A stretch of 64,000 nt of DNA, taken from positions 182,806,034 to 182,870,033 of the forward strand of contig NC_068939.1 of assembly GCF_016801865.2 (NCBI RefSeq), given 5' to 3'. Each line of letters opens with the position of its first letter. The stretch's first letter is position 1. A program made the position numbers and the translations under genes. This DNA is from Culex pipiens pallens (lineage: Eukaryota > Arthropoda > Insecta > Diptera > Culicidae). The notes under the pieces were generated by a model. That model worked only from the letters and a program-made list of their open reading frames with translations, had not been told where the DNA came from and did no database searches. Shown one piece after another: positions 22,488 through 32,956 of the stretch.

Positions 22488-24307
22488 TTTCAATTCAATT
22501 AGTGTTTATTAGTAAATAATCAATTTACAATTTAGTGTTTCTTATAACCTAATAGAGTTTTGGAGTTCCTTTCAACTATGGTTTACACTATAATTCATTT
22601 AGATGTAATTGGATATTCTAACAATGGATTTGGCAAGAGAAGGAAAAATAAAAAAAATCCTTCGAGATTTGCTAAGGAAAAGGATAGAAATAGGAAAAGC
22701 TTAAAACTAAATCACAGTTTGTATTGTCTGTTGACGTCGTATCGTATCCGTTGTAGATGTACTTCATCATCAGCTCACTGAGAGCTTGGAATTGTTCTGC
22801 CTTGTTTCGGCAGGCACGAAAGCGCGTGAGCATCTCTCCAGCAAGGGCGAAAAACTCAGGAAGCGTGAAGAGATCATCACCAGTAACATCAGCTTGTCCC
22901 GGGGGAGTACCGACGCCAGAAGCGGCTACTCTAGCGTACGAACCTCCCCAACCGGGAGGGAACGCTGGTTTGGTCGATGGAACCGCTCCGCCGCCAGCTG
23001 CTGCAGCGTTCGAGCTCAAAGTCTTCGGAGGTTGGCGGGACGCTGGCGCTTTCTTCTTCTTGTCCTGCTCCTCGAGGTACTTTTTCCGTGCGGCACAGCC
23101 ACGGAAATTCGCCGTGTGGTTTCCACCACAGTTCGCGCACTTGACGCGCGCTTTGTGCTGCTGGGCGTTTTCCCCCAGCTGGTCTTTCCGCGGAAGATTG
23201 CACCTTTCGGTGAAGTGGGTCTCACCGCACTTTACGCACCGGGGCGGAAGATTGCAGTTTCTTGAACCGTGTCCGAACTTTTGACAGCGGTGGCATTGGG
23301 CTGCGTCGGCGGGATTCTTCATGTAGAATCGCCACGTCACAAAGAATCCGTCAAGTGCTTTGATCCGCCGAAGGTCCTGGATTTTGACGGACCCACGATC
23401 GAAGTACAGGAGGTACAATGTGTACGTACCTGTCACCGTTATCGTCTTTGAGAGCACCTTAATCTCTCGAGGCTTAACCTTGATGCCCGATAGGTGTTCT
23501 TCCAGGTCGGAGATCGGGCGGTCCGGATATCCCTGAAGGACGATCTTCACTGGGACCTTTTCTGCAGGGTCAAATGTAAAAAACTTGAAGTTTCGCAACT
23601 TCAACTTCTTCACCACCATGTCGAAATTCAGTTTGTTATGTGTAATAACTTGCACTGACGTTTTACCTATTTTCAGACAATATTGGAGGCCCTCAAGCAA
23701 CTCGTCAACATCGTCTGCCAGCGTATCCAAAATAAAAATTGGAGGTGGACGTCGTTCCTTCGGAGAGTTACATTTTTTCTTCTTTTCTTGCTTGCGCGCA
23801 AGTTCATCATCGTCATCGTCGTCGCCAGCACTGCTGCTGTCACTGGCGGTGTTGTTTTCTTCTCCACTCAGCATCTCAAATTCGTTGCTGGTGGGAACGT
23901 TGGAAGTGGTTGTTGTCGTGGTGCTTATGGACGGCTGCTGCTGCTGCTGCTGGCCGGAAGTGCTTCCGGATGCCCGGGTCGATTGTCTCGTCCGTACAGG
24001 GGACTCACGTGAACGGTATGACACGTGTAAAAAGGATGGATCGGTGACGTCACTGGGCACGCTCCCGTGCGCGATGGCGGTCGATGCGGCGTTGGTGTGT
24101 TTACCTTTCTGCACTCTGCCGGTAGATGAGCTTCGCGGGTTTTTCGAGGCCGCACTCGAACTGCCACGGCCACGGCCGGCCCTTGGCATGCTGGAGCAGC
24201 AAACTCGCGGGTAATCACGGTAAATTACGGCGAAAAAATCGAAAAGTTTGAAGAGCTCCGAACACTTGACTGTTGCTGGCTGGTGTTGCCAGTCCCGATA
24301 ATATATG
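22488..24307 (-). mobile_element. Jockey-type non-LTR element carrying ORF1 only
   Basis: The 1820-bp insertion is flanked by the 13-bp direct duplication ATCATCAGTCTTT (22475-22487 and 24308-24320). On the minus strand it has a short 5' leader of about 118 bp, a complete ORF1, and about 180 bp of AT-rich 3' sequence ending in AATTGAAAAA. No endonuclease or reverse transcriptase frame is present. Because the duplication brackets both ends, the lack of ORF2 is not caused by 5' truncation. It is either an internal deletion or an ORF1-only lineage. Confidence 0.82.
22672..24189 (-). CDS. ORF1 (Gag-like) protein of jockey-clade retrotransposon
   Basis: This 505-residue protein is the nucleic-acid-binding ORF1 product of a jockey-clade non-LTR retrotransposon, which coats element RNA into a ribonucleoprotein. 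Residues 1-150 are low complexity (serine, threonine, a glutamine run at 80-85, six or more aspartates at 123-128, a lysine cluster at 133-139). Residues about 200-290 resemble the domain that precedes the zinc knuckles in jockey ORF1 proteins. Three zinc knuckles follow: CX2CX4HX4C at 299-312, CX2CX3HX4C at 318-330 and CX2CX3HX6C at 351-365. The C-terminal part is alanine/proline rich and ends in a leucine-rich helix-like segment (441-480). I chose the ATG at 24189 because the longer frame starts inside the target-site duplication at 24312, outside the element. The frame is intact, which suggests a young copy or recent function. No ORF2 follows, and the last 20 or so residues may be new sequence from a deletion junction. 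Confidence 0.9.
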   Translation of the reverse strand: MPRAGRGRGSSSAASKNPRSSSTGRVQKGKHTNAASTAIAHGSVPSDVTDPSFLHVSYRSRESPVRTRQSTRASGSTSGQQQQQQPSISTTTTTTSNVPTSNEFEMLSGEENNTASDSSSAGDDDDDDELARKQEKKKKCNSPKERRPPPIFILDTLADDVDELLEGLQYCLKIGKTSVQVITHNKLNFDMVVKKLKLRNFKFFTFDPAEKVPVKIVLQGYPDRPISDLEEHLSGIKVKPREIKVLSKTITVTGTYTLYLLYFDRGSVKIQDLRRIKALDGFFVTWRFYMKNPADAAQCHRCQKFGHGSRNCNLPPRCVKCGETHFTERCNLPRKDQLGENAQQHKARVKCANCGGNHTANFRGCAARKKYLEEQDKKKKAPASRQPPKTLSSNAAAAGGGAVPSTKPAFPPGWGGSYARVAASGVGTPPGQADVTGDDLFTLPEFFALAGEMLTRFRACRNKAEQFQALSELMMKYIYNGYDTTSTDNTNCDLVLSFSYFYPFP

Positions 24308-24450
24308 ATCATCAGTCTTTCATCAATGGTGAAAAAAACTTTTATGCGGTATTGTACATCGACATTTCAACAAAAATCAAAATATCCATCCCATAAATAC
24401 TAACTAACATTATCAACACAGGATTCAGCTTCTTTTAAAATTTTAATGTT

Positions 24451-25267
24451 TTTGAGAAGTTAATTAAATATAATGTCTTTGCAGAATATTTGTCACGCTT
24501 CATACAACACAGATTTTTTTTTTGTATAGACAATTGCGTCCTAAAATTAAGCATCAATTTGTGATATTATTGTGCACAACGATAAAGCTATTTTTTCTAA
24601 GTACAGGGACCCTTTGTACGACCGCAAAGGATGTAAAGTTGTTTTTTAAACAATTTAAAAAAAATAACTTCGCGGACCTTCTTGACAGAAAAGGTCCTGC
24701 TTGAAAGCTTGTTCCAAGGGGTTGATCCATCGAAAAAATGTCAATTATTTTTTTTAAAACTAAATTGAAAAAAGTGATTAGAAATTGTAAGAAAATCGTG
24801 ATATTGTCCACGACAGGAGGGAGGAGGGAGGGATGAGATTACCAAAAAAGTGTCCACGTGGTTTATGGATGGTCCCCAAGAATTTTTGTTTTTTTTTTTT
24901 TTTTTTTGAATAAGATACACAAAAACTTTAATAAGTTTCAGTAGGACTTCCAAACTTCTTTCGAGATTTTTTTGTATTCATGGAATAAAAATTTCAAACT
25001 GAGAAGTAATCGATTTTCACCGTTAGAAATTTTTAAAGAATTGTTTTCCTCCTCAACAACCTCCAGGAGAATCATCTAGGATCGTGTGCCCCACGGCACA
25101 CGACCCACACGTCCACACCAAAAAACATGGTAAGTGTTTCTTAGACCAATATATAATTAATTTGCTGAGCTCTTTGATAAAAAAAAATCAAAGAAATAAT
25201 CAGTAATGGACACTTTTTTTAAAAACAAAATATTTGAGATTTTTCCTTAAAATTTAAATTCAGGTAG
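24451..25267. other. AT-rich DNA with repeat end
   Basis: About 24842-24880 repeats the GTGTCCACGTGG sequence seen at 1503-1540 and is followed by a long T tract (24889-24907). A small hairpin, CGTGTGCC...GGCACACG, lies near 25083-25108. No gene was found. Confidence 0.45.
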
Positions 25268-25270
25268 CTG

Positions 25271-25370
25271 TACAGTCCAGACTCGATTATCCGAAGCCTC
25301 GATTATCCGAAGTTTCGATTATCCGAAGTTCGATTATCCGAAGGTTTGTATGGGACTTCGGATAATCGAA
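25271..25370. mobile_element. Pogo/Tigger-like terminal fragment
   Basis: The motif CGATTATCCGAAG occurs four times in direct orientation (25284, 25300, 25316 and 25331) and once inverted (25356-25368), after TACAGTCCAGACT. TIRs of the type CAG...CTCGATTATCCGAA are familiar from pogo/Tigger-type elements. No partner end or transposase is visible downstream, so this is one end or a solo remnant. Confidence 0.6.
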
Positions 25371-25376
25371 TCACGA

Positions 25377-26187
25377 ACAAAAAAATGTTTTTTTCTTATT
25401 TTTTTTTATTTTCTTGTTTTTAACATAAAATTTGAGTTCCACGACCCCATTTTAGTCAAATTTCAGTTGTTGATTGCCTTTTAAAAAACAAAATTTATTT
25501 TTTCAATGTTGCATCACCGCCATTTTGGCCGCCATCTTGGATTAAAAATTTCTGAATAATTTTAGCATAGTTTAGGATTCATACCTATGCTCAACAATCA
25601 AAAATTAGACAACGAAAAAAAAAATTAACTTTTCCGACCAGATTTTTTGATTTTAACTTTTCGGAAAAAAAATCTTTTTTGATATTGAGATAAGGGTGAT
25701 TTTTTGAAAAGTTTATCTTTTTTCTGAAAAGTCCTGATGAAAACGTAAATCCTTTGCCCAGGAAACTAAATTGATCAGAAAATTCACAAAGCAGCTTCAC
25801 TTTTTCGAATATTTAAATAATTTTTTTGTAAAAAAAATGTATGAAGGCTTGTATGGATAAACCAATTCTGTAAAATGTTTTTTTTTTGTCATAGTAAAGA
25901 TCGTGAAGTTTCAAGTCCTAGTCAAAACTTCTATTTCAGTTCTTATTAACACGTTAACTCCCAAGCTCGAAATCAAGAGTAATTTCCGTACAAATTCAAA
26001 CTTTTTCTCTAGTGAGCTCGGGAGAACATAAAAATGGCAATAGTAATGGAATTTGGTGCCCGGAAAATTGATCGCCACCAAACTTCATTCACCCTGCTAG
26101 TTCGGTATTTAGGATTTAGGATCAGTTCACCCGTAATGGACGGCAAAAGTTAAATTTGAACCACTCCAACGCATAAAAATGTTCGGC
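25377..26187. other. AT-rich DNA with foldback-family remnant
   Basis: About 25735-25910 resembles decayed arm sequence of the 2302-3564 family (TTGATCAGAAAATTC; GGCTTGTATGGATAAACC). The remainder is unassigned and no gene is supported. Confidence 0.4.
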
Positions 26188-26189
26188 TA

Positions 26190-26411
26190 CACAGTAAAAA
26201 ATTGTGTAAATTTGGATGGTGTTATTTTGAAAGGTTGAATTTTACCTCTATTAAGATGTAATTTGACCTCAATTTAGACGGAAAAAGTGTCATTTCACCA
26301 GAAAAGTGGTTAAATCCCACATTTCTAGAGGTGAAATTACACATTTTTTTTTCTTACATAAAAGATATACCCCTTCAGAGATGTAATATTACCATCATTA
26401 TTTTTTCTGTG
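26190..26411. mobile_element. TA-flanked MITE, CACAGAAAAA family (copy 2)
   Basis: The 222-bp element begins CACAGTAAAAAATTG and ends ATTTTTTCTGTG, with TA outside both ends (26188-26189 and 26412-26413). Internally it matches the copy at 11790-12008 in the reverse orientation (shared AGGTAAAATTACAT and GATGTAATATTACC blocks). Confidence 0.85.
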
Positions 26412-26413
26412 TA

Positions 26414-27600
26414 CCAAATCCATTTTCTGAGATGAAAACCATTTTACAACGAAACAACGACAATAAAGACCAATTCATTCTGTAACAATATGCTGCATTG
26501 ATTCACAGAAATCCAATATTCTTCTCACCGGCGCATTTTTTCAATCATAAAACAAAATCTCAAATCAACCTAATGGAGCGGCACAAAAGTGTTGCAATTT
26601 ATCGAAAGTGCTTCGAGACTGCTCCTGCTCTTGCAACCGTCACTCTTTTCCTCAAAACATACGGTTTGTTTGCCATGGCAAAACAAATCCCCTCGACAAT
26701 TATCCCCGGCCAGCCGTCAGTCCATTAGTACCACAGGTATCCGGACGAATAAAAACAACATTAATCTATATTGCTCCCCTTCGAATCCCACCACCATGAA
26801 CCTCTCCTCATCCGCACTGAATCCGTTCATCTTTTTATTATTTCCTGATGGCCATTTGGACTTTGATTCAAGCTCCCAGAGGAGGAAAAAAATACATTGA
26901 AAAAAGAAACAAAAATAACAATAAAAGAAGCAAAAAAGTTGTCGTGGACAAAAGGGGCAGCAATCGGTAGCCAGCAGAATAAATCGAAAAATATTCAAAA
27001 GGTTGTCCGAGAGCGCAAAAACAAAATGTGTCCATTCAAGCATGGACGCAAGGACCGAAACACGAACATCATTCGATACAAATTCCCTTCGGGGTGTGTC
27101 CCGTTCCCACCGGTCGGTACCAGGAATGGCAACAACACGGAGAGACTGTGCCCAGAAATTTTAACAATTAAAATTGTTGATTTTACTTTCGTAAATTGTA
27201 ACAAAAACGCACTTGTTACTGCCAATATTCCGTTAAAACAACTAAAATTTAGTATTAATTTACTAACCTGTTTGTTGAAAATGCTAGAGGCAAAAAGCTA
27301 ACAGATTTCCCGAACTCGAATGAACGTGCTCGACTGTTAGCTTTGGTTTTAGAAAAATCAAGATTTTTTTTGGTTGAATATAATTGACAATTGGTTGAAT
27401 ATTTAAAAGATGAACTTGGGTTTGTTTACGTCTGTCATTTGAAGTCAGGATCCGAACGAGAGCGGTCGATTTGTTGAGTTTGTGTTGTTAATTATGAAGT
27501 GAGAGGATTTGAAAGGTGAAAATTACACTATTTGGCTAATGTTGAAGTGGCAAATCAAAGTGTCGCAACTGGGGAGGTTGAATTGGTGAGTAGGTTTATT
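26414..27600. other. Single-copy island
   Basis: This is balanced-composition DNA without recognised repeats. Frames of 103-134 codons overlap on both strands, are lysine- and asparagine-rich and lack domains. No gene is called. Confidence 0.35.
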
Positions 27601-27626
27601 GATGATTTCTTTGCAGGTGATAAACT

Positions 27627-27746
27627 ATGAAGAGCAACAGGACGACCTTCGCCATGAGGACCTCTAATGCGAGTGAGCTGAACACGTTATTAGAATGTTT
27701 GATGGAAAGAGAGGGCAGTAGAAGGGAGATGCGGGCCAACTCTTAA
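27627..27746 (+). CDS. Short unidentified ORF, 39 codons
   Basis: An ATG-initiated frame of 39 codons ends in TAA. It lies just after an acceptor-like TTTCTTTGCAG (27606-27616) and before a donor-like CTAAGTAAGTG (about 27790). The peptide is charged and helix-prone (a central SELNTLLECLMERE segment) and reads more like protein than the surrounding DNA. A possible later exon near 28310-28379 ends in GTGATG before GTAAGT. The reading phases do not join cleanly and one implied intron would be only 31 bases. I treat it as a possible decayed gene or transposon fragment. Confidence 0.15.
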   Translation: MKSNRTTFAMRTSNASELNTLLECLMEREGSRREMRANS

Positions 27747-29280
27747 CGGATGGAGCAGCCCGGGCAAATTTAACAAAATGTTGGTTAATCTAAGTAAGTG
27801 TGGGTTTATTTTTGCACAATAATTTATCTAATGTGATTCTTATTAGAAAACTGAATCATTTAAAAGCTTCACGCTTACGACGGATAAAATGTTAATGAAA
27901 CATTATTTTCAGAATCATCAATTATAAAATACATAGAAATGCGTACACATGCCAACATAAAAAAAGAGATGAAGTAAAATATCAAAAAATAAAAATATAT
28001 AAAATATATAATAGAAGATAATTATTATCTTGAATGTTTTGTTGCAATACGACTGGTAAGTTAAACTCAAAATATTTTTTTCAGGATTCGGAGTACGTTG
28101 TATAAATAGAATCAAATGCAGTGAAAGTGTGTTGCCAAAAGTAATTGTTAAATTAATGCAAGCTTGGTAAGTAGCATTATTGATATTTCTTCTTTCCTCA
28201 TTATAATTACATTTATTTACGTTCCTTTTTTCAGTTTATAGCCGAAATTAAGAATTTTGTATTCAATTATTAATAAATTTCACATGTCAATTTGCAGCTA
28301 AAGGTTCACTTTGGTGAAAATTCTGTGTCCTGAGACCGTTGTAGATGATGATGACTTATCGGATGATTTCACAGTGATGGTAAGTGAATACAACACTTAA
28401 TTTTATACAACATAATAAAAATATAAGCTTAAAACTTGGTGAAAATTTTGCTCGGTTTCTATTTTTAAGGAATTCACGAGAAATTTGTAATATGCTTTTT
28501 TATTATTTTTTTAGATTAATGCAATGTAATTTTTTAAAACATTAGTCAAATTTTACATGTTTTATAACAACAGTTAAAAAAAATTGTTTTGATGCTTTTT
28601 AACAGTAATTTAACAACTTAATGCAAAAAAAAACAAATTAGTACAAAACGTTAAATTTTTAGGCAGAATAAATGTGAAAATAAAAAAACTCAGCATTAAT
28701 TTGTGAGGCATTATTATAAAATTTACTGCAAATTCAATAAAAATATTGCTAACAACAGCTAATTATTGACTACATGTACGAATATTTTTTTTGTATTCAA
28801 GTAAGACATTAGTTAAAATATAGCTAGAAATTCGGCCCAGCCTATATCGTTAGATAATTAAAGAAAATATATATCAACACTTACATAAATTATGTCTAAT
28901 TAAGAAATGTTTTGTTACAAACCACTAATAATTTGCTGCATGCAAAAATATTTCGGTTGATACAACGAAAAAAAATGTTGAAAAATAGTTGAAAAATATG
29001 TTCCAGCCAGTTTTTAACAGAATATTCCACAATATTTCAGCTGAAAACAAGAAATTTTTAGTTAATTTTCTGAAAAAAATATTCTAGCAGTCGACTGCTA
29101 GAATTTTTTTCGGCCATTTAACCAACAAAAATTGCAATTCCAACTATTTTTTTAGTTAATTTTAGTTACTGGTGGTCAGCAATTTCGGGTTAACAAAATC
29201 AACAATCGATTGTTGAAAAAAAGCTGTGTAAAAAATTAACCCATACTTTTAGTTAAATTAACCAAGATTTTCTTAGATTT
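27747..29280. other. AT-rich DNA with splice-like signals and a perfect palindrome
   Basis: Several acceptor-like tracts (about 27911, 28083, 28234 and 28298) and donor-like GTAAGT sites (28169 and 28380) occur, but no consistent reading frame links them. At 29081-29104 the 24-bp sequence ATTCTAGCAGTC plus its complement forms a perfect palindrome inside a longer A/T-rich near-palindrome, and it could be the centre of an inverted-repeat element. Confidence 0.4.
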
Positions 29281-30000
29281 GACCCGGCCGGTCTCTCCGT
29301 GAACAAAAAGATACAACAAAAAAAGATCAGAAAAGCACGGACCTGCAAATGGATTAAAAACGACTTCTTTTCAATTTCCCCAACGGATTTCGATTCACCT
29401 CGCCCCAATACGGAATGAGTCGTGGGAATTGCACACTGCTTTCCTGGAGCTGCGAGAACATTTTGGGATATGTTTCGAATTGGATTGATCCACCTAACGG
29501 TTTTGTAATTTTCGCATACTGGAAAGGACTGAAAAATAAATTTCAAAACTCAAAAAGCAAAATAATATTCGAAACCTTAACTGGATTAAGCACTTGACTG
29601 TCGAAAATTCCCCAGTTCCCAACCCAGCACCGAGTACACGCGCGCACGGGATAACCGATAGAGCCCAACAGTGGCCCATAAAATGGCTGTTATTTGACTA
29701 AAAGTGCCCTCATATATGGTCCTCATCATCATCAACATCGTCATCGTCCTCGTTGAGCTCTGCCATCATGTTTCGAGTACGACACATGCTAAATTGCATT
29801 ATCGTTATTGACTAGCAACGCACACATACACCCTCACAATACCTTTACCCTTGCTCTTGGTGACCCTCGAGACTAGAATGTCCGTGTAATATTAACAACA
29901 ACAACAACAACGTATCGCAACAAAACAACAACACTCTTCAGCTCGTATCGCAACTTCTGGCAGGGTTTATGTTGGTGATGACAACTACTAGTGTAGGGTA
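29281..30000. other. Single-copy island with ACA microsatellite
   Basis: The composition is GC-richer than in the neighbours. A short (ACA)n tract lies at about 29894-29911. I see no credible frame. Confidence 0.35.
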
Positions 30001-31090
30001 CGTTCGAAAATGACGTTTAAATTGTGTTGCCAAAAGGGTTTTGAGTACCTATTTAAAGAATTTACTGTATACCATTCGACTCAGAATCAAAAACTGGACA
30101 AAAATATATATTATGTGTCTTTCTGAATGTAATCAAAATCGTCACTCAGTTTTCTCACTATGTATTTGGTTGTTTCGATAAATTCCCAAAAACTTTATTT
30201 TTTCTAATATTTTAAGGGTAAAAAAAAGCATCTGTAGAGAAAAAGAGAAGGATTGAGAATTGGTTTTTCAAAAATAATGAAAATGCATTTACCAACTCTG
30301 CATAATTGCAATTTGAGGCAATACATTTTTCATGTTGTTGAATATTTCTGGTCTGGTCTGACTTCTGAAATCCTTGTGACATTTTCGTAACTTTGGAACA
30401 AAAATATCATCAAATTTATAAATCAAGCTAACATTACAAAATGTCAAAAAAATTATTTCGAATTTTTAAAATTTATTGAATGAAAAAAGATTGAAACATT
30501 TTAATTAAGTTTTTTTTTCATTCTTCAAAATCGGACTGATACTTGCCGATATTTCGTTAAAAAATTAAGGCTTGTTAAAAAACAATTTAAATTTTAAACT
30601 TTGAAAATTGAAAAAAAATCAGAACTTTTCATTGCAATCTCTCAGCAAAACATTGTTAAGTATTTATATGAAAAAGTTAAACAATTATATCTGTGTAAAA
30701 AAAAACAAAAATAGGCACTATACAATCACATCTGAAATGTTATTTCTTTCCCTAATTTTTCGTTCAAATTTCTAAGTCTCAAAAGATGCTTTTTGGACTA
30801 CAAAATATAAATATTTGGGGTTTTTTGTGCAACTTTTTTTATCTGGATTGTCATCATGGTGAATTGATCCTGAAATTTATTCCCGAGATTCATTCTATCT
30901 TAATAAAAGCTAAAATAATTGTTGGGAAACTTGTATGAACGAACAAATGAAGCAAAATGCTTTTTTAGTCATAGAAAAGACCCCTAAAAAGTTTCAATCA
31001 AATCGAAAAAATCTGCTTGATTCCATTTTCAGATTTTGTGAATAATTGCTGAACGGCCAAACAAAACATTAAAAAAAACACTTATTCTAC
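30001..31090. other. AT-rich repeat-derived DNA
   Basis: About 30900-31010 is a degenerate arm of the 2302-3564 foldback family (AAACTTGTATGAACGAACAAATGAAGCAAAATGC-like). The rest is unassigned and no gene was found. Confidence 0.4.
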
Positions 31091-31113
31091 CTTTGTAGTT
31101 TTTGTCTCTTATT

Positions 31114-31852
31114 GAGTGTGGTGCTTTTCGGGACGCGCAGTTCTGGTTTTTACCTCCCTTTTTTTCATTTTTTTTTCTCCACTCGCGTTCGTTGGCCGAT
31201 GAGTTTTTTTGTGTTGTTCTCTATTTATAGTTTTCTATAAAAACGTACCTATTTTTTTTTAGACTAGCAAGTCGTATTGCTGGATTAAGCCCTTTCTATA
31301 TCATTGAAGATTGGAAGGCACGTCGTCGAATATTTTTTAAGGCTTATGATAGAAAATCATTTCAATAAATGTAGCCCTTCCTACATCACCGTTGATCGGA
31401 AGGCACGCCGACGGAAATTTCTGGAGAATCGCGGTCGAATTAATACTATATTTAAATCCCTAGATAGCTATCTTTCCGCAGCCGGCTGCCTAAGATTTTT
31501 AAAATTTCAACCGATAAAAAAATTGCTTATGGTCGCATCACCTACCACAGTGAATCCTGACCTCATACCCATCTTACTAACCCCTCAAAACTCATGTGAT
31601 ACTTTGTCGGAGACGCAGTCGATTTGGCGGTCCCATCACTCAAGTATCGGACTAACATTCCCATCCACTTCCCCGTGTCTTACCTCTGGTCGTGGCCGGC
31701 GTCGGTATTGATCAGCATGATAGGGACCTTTGAAAATTGCGAAGGGGTGATGATTGGTTCCTACTTTTCATCTGTGGTCCACGGAGCAATGTTTGGGGGT
31801 CCTGGTCAATAACGAAGTAGCAGCTACGGGTAGACACCAATGCTATGCTATG
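31114..31852 (+). mobile_element. LINE-derived retroposon with 23-bp target-site duplication
   Basis: A perfect 23-bp direct repeat starting CTTTGTAGTTTTTGTCTC flanks the 739-bp insert (31091-31113 and 31853-31875). The insert starts GAGTGTGGTGCTTTTCGGGA and ends in an ATGCTATGCTATGC-type tail with no poly(A). Long duplications and short tandem tails are typical of non-LTR retrotransposition. Inside, two diverged copies of a GCCCTT.CTA.ATCA...GATTGGAAGGCACG block (about 31290 and 31373) lie in tandem. Frames of 135 and 62 codons exist, but no reverse transcriptase motif is seen, so this is a non-autonomous or internally deleted element. Confidence 0.82.
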
Positions 31853-31875
31853 CTTTGTAGTTTTTGTCTCTTATT

Positions 31876-32473
31876 ATTTTTATTTATTTATTTTTTGTGT
31901 AGAAAGTAAACTGGAAAAATATTTTGTAGAGTGAGTGAGCCACTTAAATCTCATTTTCATATCCCTGACTTTTCCCGAATGTCAAAAAATCCAAACAATA
32001 GGTTGGTAAAATCGAAATCTAAACAACTTTTTAAAGACTTCACATTGATAATTTTACAACAATCACCCTTAAACCCTTGGTTTTGTCTGAAAAATGGGCG
32101 TGGCAGAAATTAAAATAAAAACAACTCAATTTCAATCGCTAGCCAGAATACAATCAAGTCGCTCATCTTGATGAATTGCGGGTTAACAACTACCACCATT
32201 CTGAAGAATTCACATTTAAAAATAATTACAACAACAACAAAATCTGCACTTTAGCCAAACTCAAGCTAATTAGTTTTCAAATATTTTAACAATGTGTTAG
32301 AATAATAACTCAAAGCTGGTCATGATTTGTAAAATAATTCAGTTATATTTTCAAGATATTCATTTAAGAATATTTTTAAATGTTTTTTCTTATTTTTTGA
32401 TGAGATAAAACAAAAATAAATTTAAATATTACTATTTAAAAATATGGAAAGCTTTTTTTTTATTCATTAAGCT
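31876..32473. other. AT-rich DNA, no recognisable feature
   Basis: No repeat ends or coding character are visible. Confidence 0.45.
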
Positions 32474-32475
32474 TA

Positions 32476-32954
32476 GGGTGCCCAGGCAAAATGACCTCCT
32501 GCTCCACAAGCGGAAAACGGTTTTTTGGGTTATTTTAAGCATCTGTGTAAATTTTGAGCGAAATTCGATGAGATTAACCCATTGATACCCGAGCCTAAAG
32601 TTGGTGAAAAAAATGTTTTTCATTCAAAAATGCCTTTTTTAAATTGCTACTTACTTTTCAGGATTGAGTTTTACAGCTTTGGTATGTTCTACGAAGTTGT
32701 AAAGCATTAAATTTTCAACAAGAATCTTACTATTTTGATGAAAGTAGCGCACCGTGCAGACCAAACCGTAAGAGACTTGGGTTTTCCATACATTTTTTCG
32801 ATTTTTTCCATACAAGCTTCACCTCCGAGTATCAATGGGTAAATGATGACCGATTTTGCTCATATTTGGCCCAGAGTCCTAAAGTAGGTCCAGGAACAAT
32901 ATTCAGCTTGTGGAGCGAGGTTTTGAAAAAAAAAGTCCCATATTCTGGGCACCC
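32476..32954. mobile_element. TA-flanked MITE, GGGTGCCCAG family (copy 2)
   Basis: The 479-bp element starts GGGTGCCCAGGCAAAATG and ends ATTCTGGGCACCC, with TA at 32474-32475 and 32955-32956. It is the reverse-orientation relative of 5951-6436; for example, the stretch with TTTTTTGGGTTATTTTAAGC matches its complement there. Confidence 0.88.
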
Positions 32955-32956
32955 TA

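Larger units (their letters stand above)
22292..24450. repeat. PIF-like MITE remnant split by a LINE insertion
   Basis: The left piece, 22292-22474, starts with GGCCGTTGCAAATATTTGAT like the element at 13786. The right piece, 24321 to about 24450, continues with the internal sequence of that family (GCGGTATTGTACATCGACATT-like). The retroelement at 22488-24307 interrupts it. The right terminal repeat is missing, so the MITE is truncated. Confidence 0.6.

Noticed and set aside
22757..24214. Several frames of 90-209 codons overlapping the LINE ORF1 on both strands
   Set aside because: They are shadows of the 505-codon ORF1 frame, which has zinc knuckles and a matching family architecture.
27586..27616. 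31-base intron between GTGAGT and TTTGCAG
   Set aside because: It is too short to be spliced by a normal insect spliceosome.
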